Source: CAWFZT01 sp963820415 (lineage in GTDB: Bacteria > Chloroflexota > Anaerolineae > Anaerolineales > Anaerolineaceae). From it: DNA of 64,000 nucleotides. How positions within the stretch are numbered: position 1 is the first letter of the stretch; each line of letters opens with the position of its first letter. The stretch lies in assembly GCA_963820415.1 (NCBI GenBank), contig CAWFZT010000006.1:1-64000 (forward strand), written 5' to 3'. Positions 61,833-64,000 of the stretch are shown one piece after another. Below the pieces are notes generated by a model, which was not told the origin of the DNA, made no database searches, and saw only the letters and a list, made by a program, of their open reading frames with translations. The position numbers and the translations under genes were made by a program.

Positions 61833-61850
61833 CAGGATTGCCTCCAGCAG

Positions 61851-63385
61851 TTACTGTAAAGGGTGGTGGAGGTCATAAATCGTGTAATCGCTCCCCTGGG
61901 CCCAGACCGTGTAACCTTTGGTCAGCAAGATTTTCAGCTCGGGTTGGCGCGCCAGCTCATCCGGCATAGTCACCACAAACAAGTCGTAATTTTTTACCTG
62001 ATCGGTGAAAAAGTCTTTTCGTCATACGACTGCCCACCCAGCGCTTTGGCATTGAAATCGGAGGATGTCATCCACGGGGTGCAATCAACCAGGCCCCAAT
62101 AACCCAGACGATAACCGTAATCCTGGGTCAGACCGATCACCTTGGAATCGTGGCCAATCTTTACTCCCAGTTTCTGCCAGTAAGCCGCTTCGCTGCGGAA
62201 ATCCTCCACTTTTAACCTGTTGCGTACGTCCCAGCTATAAGCCGCCACGGTAAACAGTAGCACCGCATAAACCAGCCCAGCCAGGACAATTTTTGAGCCG
62301 CGCTGGTTTTGGAAGAGCAACCCGGCGGCGGCAGCCAGGCCAAGCGCTACCAGCGGGATGATCGGCATCTGGTAATAATCGTGGGTCGAAATATGGTATG
62401 GAACGATCAGGCCGTAGATGAAATAACCGGTCCAGGCCCCCAGGAAAGCCCCGCGCCAGGTACGTTCGCGCAGGGTAAAGCAGCCCAACAAGCCAACCAG
62501 GAACCATTCGAAGCCGACTGTGCTGGCAATCATCGATTTCCAACGCAGATAGAAAACCGGGTCTATCCATAATGAGGGCCAAAAGCGAGCATCGTACTGC
62601 CCGCGCAGGAAACTGTTGATATACATCCCATAAATGTGATAGCAACCGTAAGGGATGATGGTCAACGCCGCCAACAGCCAGACTTTGCGGTCGCGCAGTG
62701 CGCTGCGCAGCCCCTGCCGGGCCAGGATCAGACCTAACCAGGCTCCACCCAGGATCAGGCCGATCAGCACTTTGGACAGAATGGTTACTCCACTGAGCAG
62801 GCCGGCAGCAGCCGCCCATTTCCAGGTAGGAGTATTGTTCCAGCGCACCATCGCCCACAGGCTGAAGCACAACAACGCCACCATCAATGGTTCAGGCTGG
62901 AAAGCCCGGCTGGCGTAGGCGCCGAACGGCAAAATCAAGAAATAGGCCAGACCAATCACGGCCCCGTCCGTTCCGACTAGCTCGCGCCCGGCCATGAAGA
63001 TGGCCGCCGCCCCGGCCAGCCAGAACAAAATCGAAAAAATGCGCGGCATCCAGAGGATTTCATGCCCGGCCAGGCGGTAGCCTATGGCAGCCAATTCCTC
63101 CTCGAAGGGCGGCTCGATGATGGCCTCTTGCTGCATCTTCTTGATGCCAAGCTGAACCTGCCAGGCAGCCAGGCCCTGTGGCTGGGCCTGCTGATAGTAA
63201 AAACCACGCGCCACCACCGCTGAATGGAGTTGGCGGGTGGAGTTAAAATCCAGCGGCAGATCGGTCAGATCGTAAAAGCGGATGGCTGTGCTTACTCCGA
63301 ACAGCAGCACCACCCACAACACCAGGACTATACGGCGCGGGGCAAAGAAAGACGAAACCGAATCTTTGGGGGAAGTTATATTCAT
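61851..63385 (-). CDS. membrane glycosyltransferase, GT39/ArnT-like, one frameshift
   Basis: A ~511-aa polyprenyl-phosphate-sugar dependent glycosyltransferase of the PMT/ArnT type with about ten membrane helices. RFYDLTDLPLDFNSTRQLHS follows the first helix; the Asp in LPLDF sits where the catalytic DE/D usually is. GYRLAGHEILWMPRIFSILF and RAFQPEPLMVALLCFSLWAM are typical of the fold. Near 62005 the frame changes in an AAAAGACTTTTTC stretch and the protein continues DFFTDQVKNYDLFVVTMPDE, ending LHHPLQ at TAA 61851. First gene of a four-gene operon; divergent from the gene at 63458. Confidence 0.82.
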
Positions 63386-63408
63386 TTTCCAATAAATGAG
63401 CTTTGCAG

Positions 63409-63450
63409 ATTATAACGCAGAAAATAAGTGAAAATACCCCATGTTATAAT
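63409..63450. promoter_or_regulatory. two divergent -10 boxes
   Basis: TATAAT on the minus strand (63414-63409), 24 bases before the GT39 ATG at 63385, and TATAAT on the plus strand (63445-63450), seven bases before ATG 63458. The plus-strand message would be leaderless. -35 hexamers are weak on both sides. Confidence 0.5.
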
Positions 63451-63457
63451 TGCCGGG

Positions 63458-64000
63458 ATGAAAAAGGCCAATGTCATCCTTTGGGCCGCGCTGAGCGCTG
63501 GGCTGCTCCTGGCTGGCGGGTTGGCCCTGCTGCTTTTCCTCCTGCCTTTTCCTGCTGCTCGCTCGCTGGTAGATCATTTGGCCCGCGACCACCATATGCA
63601 GCGTTTTTCAGCTCAATTTTACGCCGCCGTACGATTACCAAGCCTCATCCTGGGGGGGGTGTCAATCCTGGCTGGTATCGCCTGCCTGGTTTTTACCCGG
63701 CGAGTGCAAGACTATCTTACCGTATTTGGGAGCGCCATCCCCAGGGCCATGCATCGGTTGGCCGCCGACTTTACCCGCCTGACTAAATCATCCTCCCGCC
63801 CTTCCGCCTGGCTCATTCTGGCGATTGTGTGCCTGACCCTGTCGGCATTGCTGGCGCGCCTGCCCTTTCTGTCGCGCCCGATGCAGCATGACAAGTCCTA
63901 CACCTTCGTCACCTTTGCCTCGGCGCCGTTCAAAGAAGCCCTGAGCGACTACAACCTACCCAACAATCACCTCTTTCATACCCTGCTGGTGCACATTTCC
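63458..64000 (+). CDS. membrane glycosyltransferase-like protein, 3' cut by window edge
   Basis: The frame is open from ATG 63458 to the last base (181 codons, no stop). It begins MKKANVILWAALSAGLLLAG. Three membrane helices are seen. RLPFLSRPMQHDKSYTFVTF and SDYNLPNNHLFHTLLVHIS match the first luminal loop of GT39-like enzymes (usually HDEAYTYLxFAS ... SDYxxPNNHVFHTLL). HDKS replaces the usual acidic HDEA pair. It is therefore a second glycosyltransferase of the same superfamily as the divergent neighbour. Confidence 0.72.
   Translation, partial: MKKANVILWAALSAGLLLAGGLALLLFLLPFPAARSLVDHLARDHHMQRFSAQFYAAVRLPSLILGGVSILAGIACLVFTRRVQDYLTVFGSAIPRAMHRLAADFTRLTKSSSRPSAWLILAIVCLTLSALLARLPFLSRPMQHDKSYTFVTFASAPFKEALSDYNLPNNHLFHTLLVHIS

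Noticed and set aside
1..64000. tRNA, rRNA or CRISPR array
   Set aside because: No tRNA-like T-loop motif in a cloverleaf, no rRNA text and no regularly spaced repeats were found by reading.

Overview
The window looks like a piece of the chromosome of an anaerobic Chloroflexota bacterium, most likely Anaerolineae. This is inference: GC is fairly high, secreted proteins carry Thr/Pro-rich linkers, there are very large multi-GAF/PAS sensors, DUF4388 (PATAN) with a small GTPase, ferredoxin-dependent 2-oxoacid oxidoreductases, and a thiamine salvage operon. No rRNA, tRNA, CRISPR array or phage module was found. Many genes are broken by single-base frame changes (at least 20), several at homopolymer runs, so most are probably assembly indels; such genes are given as one CDS across the break.

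Layout. 0-3.1 kb: a DUF2148 ferredoxin-domain protein and a secreted subtilisin, both minus strand and heavily frameshifted. 3.4-8 kb: an AlaX-type editing protein, a four-gene 2-oxoacid:ferredoxin oxidoreductase operon and a hydrolase. 8.2-14.5 kb: a GNAT acetyltransferase and a complete oppABCDF peptide transporter. 14.8-18.8 kb: a multi-PAS diguanylate cyclase and a response regulator with a degenerate GGDEF domain. 18.8-24.5 kb: flavoprotein, iorAB, pncC/cinA, a GT28 glycolipid glycosyltransferase and a nucleoside phosphorylase-like gene. 24.7-28.9 kb: secDF facing metG across a 25-bp-stem bidirectional terminator. 29-31.7 kb: an AT-rich island with an unknown ~520-aa gene between two transposase remnants. 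32-37 kb: LuxR-type HTH protein, phosphoesterase, MFS exporter and small membrane proteins. 37-42.3 kb: a TPP-riboswitch-controlled thiN-thiB-thiP-thiQ-DUF402 operon. 42.3-57.2 kb: a lipoprotein, a GIDE-like protein, and a nine-gene minus-strand signalling cluster (PATAN, GTPase, two alpha/beta hydrolases, V4R, beta-helix protein, REC-GGDEF, 2322-aa multi-GAF histidine kinase, REC). 57.3-64 kb: a helicase-associated-domain protein, glycine C-acetyltransferase, and an envelope glycosyltransferase operon.

How it fits together. Subtilisin, the Opp transporter, the two 2-oxoacid oxidoreductases, indolepyruvate oxidoreductase and glycine C-acetyltransferase fit a peptide- and amino-acid-fermenting life. 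Thiamine import and pyrophosphorylation supply the TPP these oxidoreductases need.

The two most interesting things are a dispersed family of intergenic palindromes (seven copies, four with long perfect arms that covary between copies) and the 43.9-57.2 kb signalling cluster. Both were found by reading; neither has been checked against databases.
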